DNA of 64,000 nt from Streptomyces cynarae (GCF_025642135.1 NZ_CP106793.1:4840001-4904000); one strand, 5' to 3'; shown: positions 25,403 to 33,756, counted from the first letter of the stretch. Translations and numbers: made by a program. Notes: generated by a model from the letters alone, not told the origin.

Positions 25403-25437
25403 GACGACCCCCGCTCTCCCCCCCGGCGGGGGTCGTC
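25403..25437 (+). terminator. Terminator-like hairpin with following T-rich tract
   Basis: GACGACCCCCGC and GCGGGGGTCGTC form a perfect 12-bp stem around an 11-base loop. GGGTGGGTTTTTCTGTTTTTCG follows within 25 bases in parts, so T-runs support termination on the plus strand. No upstream gene on that strand explains it. Confidence 0.6.
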
Positions 25438-25612
25438 GCATGTCCGGGTGGGTTTTTCTGTTTTTCGACGCCATTCCGCGGCCCCGTGGCGGCCTTGCGA
25501 TGCACGCCCGGCCATGTCCATGACCTGTGACACTGCGTAGTCCCGGTGCTGCTCTGCGGTTGCCGCCGCGCCCTCACCGGTATGGGTGAAGGCGATATTC
25601 ACAACCGCTGAG

Positions 25613-25641
25613 TTGTCCACAGTTATCGACCAAGATCCACA
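25613..25641. promoter_or_regulatory. DnaA-box-like cluster
   Basis: A perfect Streptomyces-type DnaA box TTGTCCACA (25613-25621) is followed by TTATCGACC (25623-25631) and AGATCCACA (25633-25641), three 9-mers in 29 bases with one-base spacers. Only the first is exact. The dnaA/oriC genes are not in the window, so this would be a titration or regulatory site. Confidence 0.4.
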
Positions 25642-25881
25642 AGATTTCCGGGATCGCTGCACCTTGATTCCAGCGCGTCCGGCCGACGGCGAGTTCCCGC
25701 CGGTTCACGGCAAGCCAGTTCATGGCCCGTGCACGGCCGGTTCCGTTTGTCGGGCGCGTATGGCCGGTTCGTATCGGCCGGTCATATGGAGGCCGGTTGC
25801 CGGCTCTCCACACGGGCGGGAAGCGCGGGCCGCACAGGTCCGCGGACGCGCCCGGAGGAAGCAGCGAAGGGGGCTGGAACC

Positions 25882-26979
25882 GTGGCGGGAGCCATGACAC
25901 ACGACGGACCGGCCGCCGCCGAGGGGCGGCGGAGCGGACCGCTGATCGTCACCGAGGACGCCGAGCTCCTCGACGACCTGCTGCGCCTGTGCGCGGCCGC
26001 GGGCGCCAGAGCGGAGGTGCACCCGGGAGTGCCCGAGCAGCGGGGCGGCTGGGATGCGGCACCCCTGGTCCTGGTCGGCGACGACGCGGCGCGCCGGGTG
26101 CGCGGGGCCGTGCGCAGACGGGGAGTGGTGCTGGTCGGCCGGGATCAGGACGATCCCGGAGTCTGGCGGCGCGCCGTCGAGATCGGCGCCGATCACGTCC
26201 TGCTGCTGCCGGACGGCGAGCAGTGGCTGGTGGACCGCATCGCCGACGTGGCCGAGGGGGTCGGCCGGCCCGCGCTCACCGTCGGCGTGATCGGCGGGCG
26301 TGGCGGGGCCGGCGCCTCCACGCTCGCCTGCGCCCTCGCCGTCACCTCCGCGCGTGAGGGCAGGCGCACCCTGCTCGTGGACGCGGATTCGCTGGGCGGC
26401 GGACTAGACGTACTCCTCGGCGGGGAGACCACGGAAGGGCTGCGCTGGCCGGCGTTCGCCGCCTCCCGGGGGCGGGTGGGAAGCGGCGCCCTGGAGGAGT
26501 CCCTACCCCAGGTGCACGCGCTGCGGGTGCTGAGCTGGGACCGCGGCGACACCGTGGCCGTCCCGCCCCAGGCGGTCCGCGCGGTCCTGGCCGCGGCCCG
26601 GCGACGCGGCGGCGCTGTCGTCGTCGATCTCCCGCGCCGTGTCGACGAGGGGGTCGCCGAGGTCCTCGCGCAGCTGGACGTCGGGATCCTGGTGGTCCCC
26701 GGAGAACTGCGGGGGGTCGCGGCCGCGCGGCGGGTGGCGTCCGCGGTCGGCATGGTCCTCGGCGATCTGCGGATCGCGGTACGGGGGCCCTACACGCCCG
26801 GGCTGGACGACCGGGAGGTGGCGCGACTGCTGGGGCTGCCGCTGGTCGGCGAGGTGCCGTACGAGACGCCACCGGCGGACGGTTCGGTACCGCCCGGGGG
26901 AGCGGCGCGGGGGTCGCTCGCCCGGTTCTGCTCGGCCTTCTGGGAGCGGGCGCTGGCCGAGGCGGGTGACCCCGTATGA
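25882..26979 (+). CDS. CpaE/Ssd-like ATPase of the tad locus
   Basis: A 365-residue protein with an N-terminal receiver-like domain (PLIVTEDAELLDDLLRLCAA onward) and a C-terminal ParA/MinD-type ATPase domain. The P-loop reads GGRGGAGASTLACALA, so both the signature lysine and the usual GK[ST] lysine are replaced. This fits the CpaE/Ssd group, in which ATP hydrolysis may be lost. It heads the tad operon, and its TGA overlaps the tadA ATG. The mycobacterial orthologue Ssd (Rv3660c) is linked to septum-site control. I use the GTG at 25882 with GGGGG upstream; ATG at 25894 is the alternative. Confidence 0.83.
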   Translation: MAGAMTHDGPAAAEGRRSGPLIVTEDAELLDDLLRLCAAAGARAEVHPGVPEQRGGWDAAPLVLVGDDAARRVRGAVRRRGVVLVGRDQDDPGVWRRAVEIGADHVLLLPDGEQWLVDRIADVAEGVGRPALTVGVIGGRGGAGASTLACALAVTSAREGRRTLLVDADSLGGGLDVLLGGETTEGLRWPAFAASRGRVGSGALEESLPQVHALRVLSWDRGDTVAVPPQAVRAVLAAARRRGGAVVVDLPRRVDEGVAEVLAQLDVGILVVPGELRGVAAARRVASAVGMVLGDLRIAVRGPYTPGLDDREVARLLGLPLVGEVPYETPPADGSVPPGGAARGSLARFCSAFWERALAEAGDPV

Positions 26980-28232
26980 CCACGGGCTGGGGCGCGACGG
27001 CAGGTACGGCGGGGCCCGGTGCCGGGGCGGACGCGGATACCGGCGTGGTGGGGTCCGGCGAGCGGACGCGGCTGCTGGACGGAGTGCGGCAGTGGCTTGC
27101 CGAGAGCGGGGCCGAGCCGACCCCCGCACGCGTGGCGCAGGCGCTGCGGGAGCAGGGGCGGGTGCTCGGGGATGCGGAAGTGCTGGGCGCGGCCCGGCAG
27201 CTGCGGTCCGAACTGGTCGGCAGCGGCCCTCTGGAACCGTTGCTCGCCGACCCGTCCGTGACCGACGTCCTGGTGTCCGCGCCGGACCGGGTGTGGGTGG
27301 ACCGGGGTGCCGGACTGGAGCTGACGGAGGTGTCCTTCCCGGACGCTGCGACCGTACGGCGCCTCGCGCAGCGGTTGGCCGCCGTGGCCGGCCGGCGGCT
27401 CGACGACGCCCGACCGTGGGTCGACGCCCGCCTGCCGGACGGCACCCGTCTGCACGCGGTGCTGCCGCCGGTCGCGGTCGGCTCGACATGCCTGTCACTG
27501 CGGGTCGTACGGCCCCGGGCGTTCACCCTCGACGAACTCGTGGCGGCGGGCACGGTGCCGCCGGGCGGGGACCGGGTGCTGCGGGCACTGATCGCCTCCC
27601 GGCTCTCCTATGTGATCAGTGGCGGAACCGGTTCGGGCAAGACCACGCTGCTGAGCGCGCTCCTGGGCGTGGTGGGGTCGAGCGAGCGGATCGTGCTCGC
27701 CGAGGACTCGGCTGAGCTGCGCCCCGACCACCCGCATGTGGTGCGCCTGGAGGGGCGGCCCGCGAACCAGGAGGGCGTGGGGCTCGTCGAGCTCCAGGAC
27801 CTGGTGCGGCAGGCACTGCGCATGAGACCCGACCGGCTCGTCGTCGGCGAGGTGCGCGGCCCCGAGGTGGTGTCCCTGCTGGCCGCGCTGAACACGGGCC
27901 ACGAAGGCGGCTGCGGCACGCTCCACGCGAACGCGGCGGCCCAGGTGCCCGCCCGGCTGGAAGCGCTCGGCACGGCGGCGGGCCTGGACCGGGCCGCGCT
28001 GCACAGCCAGTTGGCGGCCGCGCTGTCGGTGGTCATCCACCTCGTGCGCGACCGGACCGGGCGGCGCCGGATCGCGGAGGTGCATGTGCTGGAGCGGGAC
28101 GCGTCCGGGCTCGTGGTGACGGTGCCCGCGCTGCGGTGGGGACCGGAGGCCTTCGCGCGCGAGCGGGGATGGGAGCGGCTGCGGGAGCTGCTCCGGAACG
28201 GAAGTGGGGGCAGTGAGGGGGAGGTGCTGTGA
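26976..28232 (+). CDS. tadA: TadA/CpaF-type secretion ATPase
   Basis: A 418-residue type II/IV secretion-family ATPase that powers pilin assembly or secretion. The N-terminal domain contains VTDVLVSAPDRVWVDRGAGL. The core has Walker A GGTGSGKTT (~residues 217-225), the Asp box AEDSAELRP, Walker B RPDRLVVGEVRG and the His box GHEGGCGTLHANAA. All catalytic motifs are intact. It overlaps cpaE upstream and tadB downstream by 4 bases, so expression is tightly coupled. Expected location is the cytoplasmic face of the TadB/TadC membrane platform. Confidence 0.93.
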   Translation: MTTGWGATAGTAGPGAGADADTGVVGSGERTRLLDGVRQWLAESGAEPTPARVAQALREQGRVLGDAEVLGAARQLRSELVGSGPLEPLLADPSVTDVLVSAPDRVWVDRGAGLELTEVSFPDAATVRRLAQRLAAVAGRRLDDARPWVDARLPDGTRLHAVLPPVAVGSTCLSLRVVRPRAFTLDELVAAGTVPPGGDRVLRALIASRLSYVISGGTGSGKTTLLSALLGVVGSSERIVLAEDSAELRPDHPHVVRLEGRPANQEGVGLVELQDLVRQALRMRPDRLVVGEVRGPEVVSLLAALNTGHEGGCGTLHANAAAQVPARLEALGTAAGLDRAALHSQLAAALSVVIHLVRDRTGRRRIAEVHVLERDASGLVVTVPALRWGPEAFARERGWERLRELLRNGSGGSEGEVL

Positions 28233-29151
28233 GCGGGGTCGGTCGGATGGCAGTCGGTGGGACGGGGCTCGGGAAGATGACGGCTGGAAGTGTGCCGGGG
28301 ATCGGTCATCTGGCGGTCGGCGTGGTCCTGGTGTGTGCCGGGACGGCGGCCTGGATGGCGAGCGGCCCCAACACGGCGGCCCGCCGGGCCCGGTTGCTGT
28401 TCGCGGGTGGCGGCGCCGCGGCGCGGGGCGGTCCGCCGCCCTGGGAGCGGTTCGTGCTCCGGGCGCGGCGGTTGCCCGTGGAGTGGTGGTCGGTGGCCGT
28501 GGGCGCGGTGATCGCGCTGCTCGGGACGTCTCTTCTGCCCCTGGTGGCCGGAGCCGTGGGTGTGCCGGTGCTGCGCCGGGTGCGGCGGACGCGCGAGGCG
28601 GGGCAGGCACGGGAAGCGCGTGGCGAGGGGGTGATCGCGCTGTGCGGCGCGCTCGCCGGGGAGTGCGCGCGCCGCCGTCAGCCGGGCGAGGCACTGCTGC
28701 GGGCGGCTCGGGACTCCGGCGGGCTCGGCGAGGCCCAGGCGGCGGTGCTGGCGGCTGCGCGGTTCGGCGGGGACGTCCCGGGCGCGCTCGCGGACGCGGC
28801 ACGGCAGCCGGGGCCGACGGGCTGTCCGGGCTCGCCGCGTGCTGGCGGGTGGCCGTGGACCGGGGTGCGGGACTGGCGGCCGGGCTGGACCGGCTGGAAG
28901 CGGCACTGCGTGCTGAGTGCGACCAACGCGCCGATCTGCAAGCGCAGTTGGCGGGCGCCCGGTCGACGGCGTTCCTGCTCGCCGGGCTGCCGGTCCTCGG
29001 ACTGCTGCTGGGCACCGCGCTCGGCGCACGCCCGCTGCACGTGCTCCTGCACACCGGGGCGGGGCTGGCGTGCCTGGTGGTCGGTGGCGTGCTGGAAGGG
29101 GCGGGGCTGTGGTGGGCGCTGCGGATCGTGCGCGGGGCGGAGGCGGCGTGA
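28229..29151 (+). CDS. tadB: TadB-type membrane platform protein, frameshifted
   Basis: A type II secretion F-domain protein whose reading frame breaks. The first ~194 codons (through GALADAARQPG) are in one frame. The rest (GADGLSGLAACWRVAVDRGA, AALRAECDQRADLQAQLAGA and two C-terminal membrane segments) is in the next frame. Adding one G to the run GGGG at 28810-28813 restores a ~307-residue protein ending in a GTGA overlap with tadC. As written, translation would run on to 29314 as non-homologous sequence. Because the rest of the operon is intact and the lesion is in a homopolymer, an assembly error is as likely as a real mutation. The protein should dock TadA at the membrane. Confidence 0.82.
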
Positions 29152-29969
29152 GCGCGGGCGTTGTCCACAGGCTGGGGATGTTGTGCGCGGTGCTGGCGCT
29201 GTGGTGGCCGGCGCGGGCACTCGTCGTCGCGCGGCGGGAGCGGAGAGTGCGGCGGCGGGTGGATGCGGTCCTGGCGGGTGCGGGTGCCGGTGCGGCGCAG
29301 GAGCGATGGCGTGAGCGGGTGCCGGCTGGAGTGCCGGGTCGGGCCGAGGTGCGGGATGCCGTGCGGCGGTGGCTGCCGGTCGCCGGGGCGCTGTGTGCCG
29401 GCTGGGTGGTGATCGGGGGGTTCGTCGGGCTGGGGGCCGGACTGGTCACCGGGTTCGGCCTGGCGCGGTGGCGGGCCCGGCAGGAGCGCGACCGCCACAC
29501 CGAGGAGTACGACCCTGCCGTGGCCGCTCGTCAGCTCCCGTTGGCCGCCGACCTGCTGGCGGCGTGCATCGCGGCGGGCGCGAGCCCGGTGTCGGCAGCC
29601 CAGGCGGTGGGCGAGGCCTTGGCGGGACCGGTCGGGGAGCGGCTGGCGCGGGGCGCGGCCGAGGTGCGGCTCGGGGGCGAACCGGCCGATGCGTGGCAGC
29701 GGCTCGCCACGCTCCCCGGCGCGGGAGCACTGGCGCGGCTCCTTGAACGGGCGGGCGATTCCGGTGCCCCGGCGGCCGCACCGGTCGGGCGCCTCGCGGC
29801 TCAGGCGCGGGCCGAGTGGGCCCGAGAGGCGACGGCACGGGCGCGCCGCGCGGGCGTCCTGGTCACCGCCCCCGTGGGGCTGTGCTTCCTGCCCGCGTTC
29901 ATCGCGGTCGGGGTGCTGCCCGTGGTGATCGGGCTGGCGGGAGGGCTGCTGGGAGGAGGTGGGAAATGA
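29148..29969 (+). CDS. tadC: TadC-type membrane platform protein
   Basis: A 273-residue protein with a type II secretion F domain: two hydrophobic segments near the N-terminus (~10-25, 79-105), a soluble helical part with QLPLAADLLAACIAAGASPV, and a C-terminal membrane helix (APVGLCFLPAFIAVGVLPVV). The GTG start overlaps the tadB stop. With TadB it would form the inner platform for pilus assembly. A DnaA-box 9-mer (TTGTCCACA, 29161-29169) lies within its first codons, probably by chance. A tandem repeat separates it from the pilin gene. Confidence 0.88.
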   Translation: MSAGVVHRLGMLCAVLALWWPARALVVARRERRVRRRVDAVLAGAGAGAAQERWRERVPAGVPGRAEVRDAVRRWLPVAGALCAGWVVIGGFVGLGAGLVTGFGLARWRARQERDRHTEEYDPAVAARQLPLAADLLAACIAAGASPVSAAQAVGEALAGPVGERLARGAAEVRLGGEPADAWQRLATLPGAGALARLLERAGDSGAPAAAPVGRLAAQARAEWAREATARARRAGVLVTAPVGLCFLPAFIAVGVLPVVIGLAGGLLGGGGK

Positions 29970-29994
29970 GGGTGCACGACATCCGGTGACGGCT

Positions 29995-30094
29995 GACGGG
30001 CCTGGCGGGCCTGACGGGCCTGACGGGCCTGACGGGCCTGACGGGCCTGACGGGCCTGACGGACCTGACGGACCTGACGGACCTGACGGACCGG
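29995..30094 (+). repeat. 9-bp tandem repeat between tadC and the pilin gene
   Basis: About ten head-to-tail copies of CCTGACGGG start at 30001 and recur every 9 bases; the first copy is CCTGGCGGG and the last four are CCTGACGGA. The block lies in the 208-base gap between tadC and the DUF4244 gene. One open frame through it reads as Gly-Pro-Asp triplets, but no ribosome site and no family support make it a gene. Confidence 0.9.
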
Positions 30095-30177
30095 AGAACG
30101 GCCGCGGCCGGACAGAGAACGACCGACAAACGGCTACGTGAACGACCAGACGACAACAGAACCTCACGGGGGTTGAT

Positions 30178-30396
30178 ATGAGCAAGGCGGTACGAGTACG
30201 AGCCCGGGCGCGTGCGCTGGTGCGCCGGCTGCGGGCGGTGGCGCGCAAGGACGCGGGCATGGTCACGTCCGAGTACGCGGTGGGGATCATCGCCGCGGTG
30301 GCCTTCGCGGCGGTCCTCTACAAGGTGCTGACGAGCGGGCAGGTCAGCGCGGAACTGCAGGCGATCGTGAAACGCGCGCTCAGTGTCCGGATGTGA
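30178..30396 (+). CDS. DUF4244 Flp-pilin-like protein
   Basis: A 72-residue pilin-like protein. A basic N-terminus is followed by AGMVTSEYAVGIIAAVAFAA. The Gly and a Glu at +5 after it form a prepilin peptidase recognition pattern, and one hydrophobic helix follows. This is the layout of Flp major pilins and of DUF4244 proteins (Rv3656c-like). GGGGG six bases upstream supports the ATG. It is expected to be cleaved and assembled by the Tad machinery encoded just upstream. No prepilin peptidase gene is present in the window. Confidence 0.88.
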   Translation: MSKAVRVRARARALVRRLRAVARKDAGMVTSEYAVGIIAAVAFAAVLYKVLTSGQVSAELQAIVKRALSVRM

Positions 30397-30775
30397 CGGC
30401 GCGAGGGCGCGCCCGGGAGCGGGCCGGGGCCGGGACCAGGGATTCGTGACGGCCGAGACCGCGGTCGTGCTGCCCGCTCTGGTGCTCTTCGCGATGGCCC
30501 TCGTCTGGGCCTTGTCGGCCGCGTCCGCGCAGATCCGGTGCGTGGACGCGGCCCGCGCGGGGGCCCGGGCGGCGGCTCGGCAGGAGCCGCCGGGCGTGGT
30601 GCGGGACACGACCCGGCAGGCGGCTCCGGACGGCGCGAGGATCACGGTCAGCCGACAGGGCGATCTGGTACGCGTCCTTGTCGTGGCGCATCCCCCGGGC
30701 CCGGATGTGTTCCCTCTCGAACTGCGCCACGAAGCGGTGGCGTTGGCGGAGGAGACGGTGGGGGTGAGGCAGTGA
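30383..30775 (+). CDS. TadE-like pseudopilin
   Basis: A ~130-residue TadE-family protein. Arg/Gly-rich N-terminus, then GFVTAETAVVLPALVLFAMA with Glu at +5 after Gly (prepilin-like processing site) and one transmembrane helix, then an extracytoplasmic domain. The GTG at 30383 lies inside the end of the pilin gene (14-base overlap) and has no good ribosome site; GTG at 30446 would remove the basic leader, so I keep the longer form. Its stop overlaps the next gene (GTGA). Likely a minor pilin; corresponds to Rv3655c. Confidence 0.82.
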   Translation: MSGCDGARARPGAGRGRDQGFVTAETAVVLPALVLFAMALVWALSAASAQIRCVDAARAGARAAARQEPPGVVRDTTRQAAPDGARITVSRQGDLVRVLVVAHPPGPDVFPLELRHEAVALAEETVGVRQ

Positions 30776-31257
30776 GGGGGCGTGAACCGGTCGCCGTACG
30801 GAGGCTCTCGGAGGCCCTCGATGTACGGAGGCTCTTGGAGGCCCTCGACGCCCGTGCGGCGGCGGCTCGTTCGGATCGCGGCACCGCCACCGTCTGGGTC
30901 GTGTGCCTGCTCGGCGCGATGTGTGCCGTGTTCGGCGTCCTGCTGGCCCAGGGCGAGGTCGTGCTGGCCCGGCATCGTGCGGCCGGTGCGGCCGACCTCG
31001 CCGCACTCGCGGCCGCGGACCACTGGATGGACGGAGGCGGCAAGGCGTGCGCCACGGCGGCCCGGGTGGCCCGGGCCCAGGGAAGCAGGCTCGTGCGGTG
31101 CGCCCTCGCGGGGGCGGTCTCCGACGTCACGGCGGCGTCGGCCGCGGGGCCGTTCACCACCGAGGTCAGGGCGAGGGCGGGGCCGGCGGAGCCGAGGGCG
31201 CCGCAGCCGCCGGACCGCTCGCCGCCTCCTCGGGGGCCCCGCGCAGCAGCACCGTGA
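30772..31257 (+). CDS. Rv3654c/TadE-like secreted helical protein
   Basis: A 161-residue last gene of the tad operon. After a charged N-terminus it has TATVWVVCLLGAMCAVFGVL, a single hydrophobic segment, then [22 protein letters not shown], the pattern of Rv3654c-type 'helicase/secretion neighborhood' TadE-like proteins. No Glu at +5, so prepilin processing is unlikely. A 27-base in-frame duplication encodes VRRLSEALD and VRRLLEALD back to back (30796-30849). The last 92 bases overlap the 3' end of the converging helicase gene, and the Pro/Arg-rich C-terminus is probably unconstrained. Confidence 0.75.
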   Translation: MRGREPVAVRRLSEALDVRRLLEALDARAAAARSDRGTATVWVVCLLGAMCAVFGVLLAQGEVVLARHRAAGAADLAALAAADHWMDGGGKACATAARVARAQGSRLVRCALAGAVSDVTAASAAGPFTTEVRARAGPAEPRAPQPPDRSPPPRGPRAAAP

Positions 31258-33676
31258 GGAGGCGTACGGCACCCCTCTTGTGCAGCGGATCATTGCCGTT
31301 GCCGCACTTCGGGGACTGGATGCAGGACGGGCAGCCCGCCTCGCACTCGCAGGACGCGATGGCCTCACGGGTGGCGGACAGCCAGGCGCGGGCCGTGTGG
31401 AAGGCGCGCTCGGCGAAGCCCGCGCCGCCCGGGTGGCCGTCGTACACGAAGACCGTGGGCAGGAGCGTGTCCGGGTGCAGCGGCACCGAGACGCCTCCGA
31501 TGTCCCAGCGGTCGCAGGTGGCGAAGAGCGGAAGCATGCCGATCGACGCGTGTTCGGCCGCGTGCAGCGCGCCTCCGAGGATCTCCGGGCCGATCCGGGC
31601 CTGGTCCAGTTGGTCCTCGGTGACCGTCCACCACACGGCGCGGGTGCGCAGCGTGCGAGGAGGGAGGTCGAGTTTCGTCTCGCCCAGCACTTCACCGGTG
31701 ATGACACGCCGACGCAGAAAGGAGACGACCTGGTTGGTGACCTCGACGGAGCCGTAGCACAACCGGCCCTCGCCCCAAGGGATCTCCACGTCCGTCTCCA
31801 GTACGGAGATGGAGGTCGTGTCGCGGGCGACCGTGGTGTACGGCGGGTTGGCCTCCTCGACCAGGGCGACGGAGTCCTCCAGGTCGAGCGACCGCACCAG
31901 GTACGTACGGCCCTGGTGCAGATGGACCGCGCCCTCGTGGACCGTCGTGTGGGCGGCGCCCGCGTCGACCGTGCCGAGCAGCCGACCGGTGCCGGCCTCG
32001 ACGATCTGGACCGGGCGCCCGCCCGCCCCGCGGATGTCCGTGAGGTCGGCGGCCCGCTCCCGGCGTGTCCAGTGCCAGGTCCTCGTGCGGCGGCGCAGCA
32101 GCTTCGCGGCCTCCAGCTGCGGCAGCACGTCCGCGCACGCGGGACCGAACAACTCCAGGTCTTCTTCCGTCAGCGGCAGCTCGGCCGCCGCCGCGCACAG
32201 GTGCGGGGCGAGGACGTAGGGGTTGTCCGGATCGAGGACCGTGGACTCCACCGGCTGGTCGAAGAGGGCCTCGGGGTGGTGGACGAGGAACGTGTCCAGA
32301 GGGTCGTCACGGGCGACCAGTACCGCGAGCGCGCCCTGCCCGGCACGGCCCGCGCGCCCCGCCTGCTGCCACAGCGACGCGCGTGTCCCCGGGTACCCGG
32401 CGATCAGCACGGCGCCGAGCCCGGACACGTCCACGCCGAGCTCCAGGGCGGTCGTCGCGGCGAGGCCGAGGAGTTCCCCGGAGTGGAGGGCCCGCTCCAG
32501 GGCGCGGCGTTCCTCGGGAAGGTAACCGCCGCGGTAGGCGGCCACGCGGCGGGCCAGGGAGCGGTCGACCTCCGCCAGGCGTTCCTGGGCGATCACCGAG
32601 ATCAGCTCGGCGCCGCGGCGGGAGCGGACGAAGGCGACCGAGCGCACGCCCTGGACGGTCAGGTCGGTCAGCAGGTCGGCGGTCTCGGCGGTGGCCGTGC
32701 GCCGGACGGGCGCGCCCCGCTCTCCGTGCAGCTCGGTGAGCGGCGGCTCCCACAGGGCGAAGACCAGCTCGCCACGCGGGGAGGCGTCGTCCGCGACCTC
32801 GACGACCGGCAGGCCGGTGAGGCGGCGGGCGGCCACCGAGGGCTCGGCGGCGGTCGCGGAGGCCAGCAGGAAGACGGGTGAGGCGCCGTAGCGGGCGCAC
32901 AGGCGGCGCAGCCGGCGCAGGACCTGGGCGACGTGGGAGCCGAAGACGCCGCGGTAGGTGTGGCACTCGTCGATGACGACGTACTTCAGGGCGCGCAGGA
33001 AGGAGGACCAGCGCGGATGGGAGGGCAATATGCCGCGATGCAGCATGTCGGGGTTGGTCAGGACGTAGTTGCCGTACTGGCGTACCCATTCCCGTTCCTC
33101 GGGCGGCGTGTCGCCGTCGTAGACCGCGGCGCGGATCGCCGTGCCGAGAGGGTGTGAAAGTTCCTTCACCGATCGGCACTGATCCGCCGCGAGGGCCTTG
33201 GTGGGGGCGAGGTACAGGGCGGTCGCGCCCCGGCCGTTCGGAGCCTCGGCGCCGTCCAGCAGCCGCGACAGCACCGGGACCAGGTAGGCGAGCGACTTGC
33301 CCGACGCGGTGCCCGTGGCGACGACCACCGAGTCGCCGTCCAGGGCGTGCTCGGCGGCGAGCGCCTGGTGGGCCCAGGGGTGCTCGATGCCCGCGCGGCG
33401 CACGGCGGCGACGACCTCGGCACGGATCCGGTCCGGCCAGACGGCATGGCGGCCCTCTCGCGGGGGCAAGTGCTCCGTATGAGTGATGCGCGCAGCTCGG
33501 CTCGGACCCGAGGCGAGCCGGTCCAGCACCGTGCCCGGCGAGAGGCCGGACACGGGGCCCGTCGTGGGTCGATCGGATCGGTGATTCTTGGCCATCGGCA
33601 CCGAGTGTGTCACTGGCGTGACGGACAATGGGTCCAAGGCGTCGTACACGCCTGCCGGTAAGTGATTGAATGCCAT
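31166..33676 (-). CDS. MrfA-like DEAD/DEAH helicase with DUF1998 domain
   Basis: An 836-residue superfamily 2 helicase. N-terminal RecA lobe: HPWAHQALAAEHAL, Walker A ATGTASGKS and a DECH box in VIDECHTYRGVFG. Second lobe: GYPGTRASLWQQAGRAGRAG (motif VI). The C-terminal DUF1998 region has a cysteine cluster CECEAGCPSC...KC, which binds zinc in MrfA. The family (Bacillus MrfA/YprA, Hrq1) repairs mitomycin-type DNA damage. The ATG at 33676 is the family start; an internal ATG at MAKNHRSDR is an alternative. It is divergent from bldG with 80 bases between them. Confidence 0.9.
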   Translation of the reverse strand: MAFNHLPAGVYDALDPLSVTPVTHSVPMAKNHRSDRPTTGPVSGLSPGTVLDRLASGPSRAARITHTEHLPPREGRHAVWPDRIRAEVVAAVRRAGIEHPWAHQALAAEHALDGDSVVVATGTASGKSLAYLVPVLSRLLDGAEAPNGRGATALYLAPTKALAADQCRSVKELSHPLGTAIRAAVYDGDTPPEEREWVRQYGNYVLTNPDMLHRGILPSHPRWSSFLRALKYVVIDECHTYRGVFGSHVAQVLRRLRRLCARYGASPVFLLASATAAEPSVAARRLTGLPVVEVADDASPRGELVFALWEPPLTELHGERGAPVRRTATAETADLLTDLTVQGVRSVAFVRSRRGAELISVIAQERLAEVDRSLARRVAAYRGGYLPEERRALERALHSGELLGLAATTALELGVDVSGLGAVLIAGYPGTRASLWQQAGRAGRAGQGALAVLVARDDPLDTFLVHHPEALFDQPVESTVLDPDNPYVLAPHLCAAAAELPLTEEDLELFGPACADVLPQLEAAKLLRRRTRTWHWTRRERAADLTDIRGAGGRPVQIVEAGTGRLLGTVDAGAAHTTVHEGAVHLHQGRTYLVRSLDLEDSVALVEEANPPYTTVARDTTSISVLETDVEIPWGEGRLCYGSVEVTNQVVSFLRRRVITGEVLGETKLDLPPRTLRTRAVWWTVTEDQLDQARIGPEILGGALHAAEHASIGMLPLFATCDRWDIGGVSVPLHPDTLLPTVFVYDGHPGGAGFAERAFHTARAWLSATREAIASCECEAGCPSCIQSPKCGNGNDPLHKRGAVRLLTVLLRGAPEEAASGPAAAAPSAPPAPPSP

Positions 33677-33756
33677 CGCGGCTGGCGAACCGTCCCGGGG
33701 GCTGAAGCCGAGGTGCCCGAGGGGCGACCGCTCGATAGCAAGGTGCTGGAGGATCC

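Larger units (their letters stand above)
25269..25881. other. 613-base divergent gap with hairpins and a DnaA-box-like cluster
   Basis: No protein gene is supported. The stretch contains CCCACC...GGTGGG around a TAAGGT box at 25288-25293, a strong terminator-like hairpin at 25403-25437 followed by T-rich sequence, a DnaA-box-like cluster at 25613-25641, and the presumed promoter of the tad operon closer to 25882. The hairpin lies 445 bases upstream of the first tad gene with no gene before it, hinting at a short plus-strand transcript. Confidence 0.55.

Noticed and set aside
29959..30141. Collagen-like Gly-Pro-Asp small protein
   Set aside because: The frame is a product of the 9-bp repeat; the start overlaps tadC's end and no ribosome site or export signal is present.
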